DNA of 34,047 bases from an uncultured Alphaproteobacteria bacterium (GTDB lineage: Bacteria > Pseudomonadota > Alphaproteobacteria > Micropepsales > Micropepsaceae). The notes under the pieces were generated by a model. The model was given only the letters and a program-made list of their open reading frames with translations, was not told the DNA's origin and did no database searches. The position numbers and the translations under genes are program-made. Positions 33,627-34,047 of the stretch are shown here, piece by piece (positions within the stretch are counted from its first letter, which is position 1; every line of letters starts with the position of its first letter). The DNA is taken from assembly GCA_903837555.1 (NCBI GenBank), contig CAILUV010000037.1, positions 1-34,047 of the forward strand, in the 5' to 3' direction.

Positions 33627-34047
33627 CTCAAACCGCGCAAGTGGACCGGCACACGGGCGAACACCGTGAACAGGACGTGCTTTTTTGGAAAAGTCACCCC
33701 GGCCCGATGTCCACGAACATCGCCGAAAGTAGGAATGGTGCCCAGAAGAGCCCAAGCAAGAATTATCTAATATCTTGAATCCGTTCATATTTTTAGTTTT
33801 TCGAATTGGCTTCGTACCAACACTGTACCAACAATTATAGTTGAATTGACTGATACAACAACCTTACCAACTCGTGCTTTCCAAACAAAGAGCTGAGAAT
33901 TTGATTGGTAGTCTTGGCCAGATTCAAATCTCCCCGATAGGCTTCAAGCGCGAGACAATCGGCGCACGGTAGCCTGCCGTAGCTTCCCAACTATCTCTTC
34001 AGCACTATGCCGTTTCCTAGCCAGTCCTCTTCTCCTCCGTGATCAAA
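33627..34047. other. AT-rich gene-poor right end
   Basis: Beyond the SET gene the base composition falls sharply, with stretches such as 33771-33850 rich in A and T. I see no intact gene in this stretch. It holds three direct copies of TACCAAC (33815-33821, 33826-33832, 33865-33871) and a degenerate transposase fragment near its end. This looks like decayed or transferred DNA. Confidence 0.6.
33944..34024 (-). pseudogene. IS3-family transposase OrfA fragment
   Basis: The minus strand encodes LARKRHSAEEIVGKLRQATV and six more residues before a stop at 33944-33946. The segment RKRHSAEEIVGKLRQA is the well-known beginning of IS3-family OrfA proteins, which bind the IS ends with a helix-turn-helix. 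A CTG stands where the ATG would be, and the expected continuation (Q-G-K, then EQTYYRWR) is missing, so the piece is a remnant of about 26 codons. Confidence 0.6.

Noticed and set aside
33835-33990. 51-codon minus-strand frame from TTG (contains LALEAYRGDLNLAKTTNQ)
   Set aside because: It reads more like protein than its surroundings, but no family is recognised, there is no Shine-Dalgarno, and it overlaps the IS3 remnant in another frame.
1-34047. CRISPR array, rRNA genes or prophage
   Set aside because: No regularly spaced repeats, rRNA-like sequence or phage structural genes were seen.

Overview
The window is high-GC DNA that reads as an alphaproteobacterial chromosome. The evidence is gene order: cmk-rpsA with aroA upstream, a TIGR02300-type acidic protein beside tRNA-Ala, rnd / kdsD-lptC-lptA-lptB-rpoN-ptsN, and an hsp20-DUF1150 pair. 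A free-living, plant-polymer-using lineage is likely (for example near Rhizomicrobium/Micropepsales or Caulobacterales), but this is inference from gene content.

Left part (1-5640): a Lys/Ala-rich histone H1-like protein, a putative glycolipid-binding protein, a bidirectional terminator, then the minus-strand block aroA-cmk-rpsA. A divergent TTG-started acidic zinc-ribbon protein and tRNA-Ala(GGC) follow. Directly after the tRNA lie two nested-arm palindromes (5621-5706 and 5707-5790), one of which copies the tRNA 3' end in inverted orientation.

Middle (5860-10820): an SDR dehydrogenase, a GMC flavoenzyme and a small Tat-signal partner form a plus-strand operon. It converges on a fused pabB-pabC folate gene. 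Divergent from pabBC is a compact heat-shock unit: a sigma-32-like promoter, a two-hairpin leader resembling a ROSE RNA thermometer, an Hsp20 gene lacking about half of its alpha-crystallin domain, and a DUF1150 gene, closed by a strong terminator.

Core envelope/regulatory block (10840-17540): exported cyclophilin; then on the minus strand rnd, kdsD, lptC, lptA, lptB, rpoN, ptsN. These make Kdo precursors, transport LPS, and supply sigma-54 and EIIA-Ntr. The hpf gene that commonly sits between rpoN and ptsN is absent; strong hairpins occupy that gap.

Right part (17577-33626): TonB/TolA-like protein, an exported SUMF1-fold protein without the formylglycine cysteines, DUF924, glycerate 2-kinase, an EEP-family phosphatase/nuclease, cardiolipin synthase and an MFS exporter. 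Then comes a carbohydrate cluster: GH43 glycosidase, exported esterase-like hydrolase, GMC dehydrogenase with its Tat-type subunit 3, hydroxypyruvate isomerase, mannonate dehydratase and a phytoene-desaturase-like flavoprotein. This suggests release, de-esterification and periplasmic oxidation of hemicellulose sugars plus hexuronate catabolism. A SET-domain methyltransferase ends the gene-dense part. The last 420 bases are AT-rich and hold a degenerate IS3-family OrfA fragment, suggesting the edge of a mobile or decayed region.
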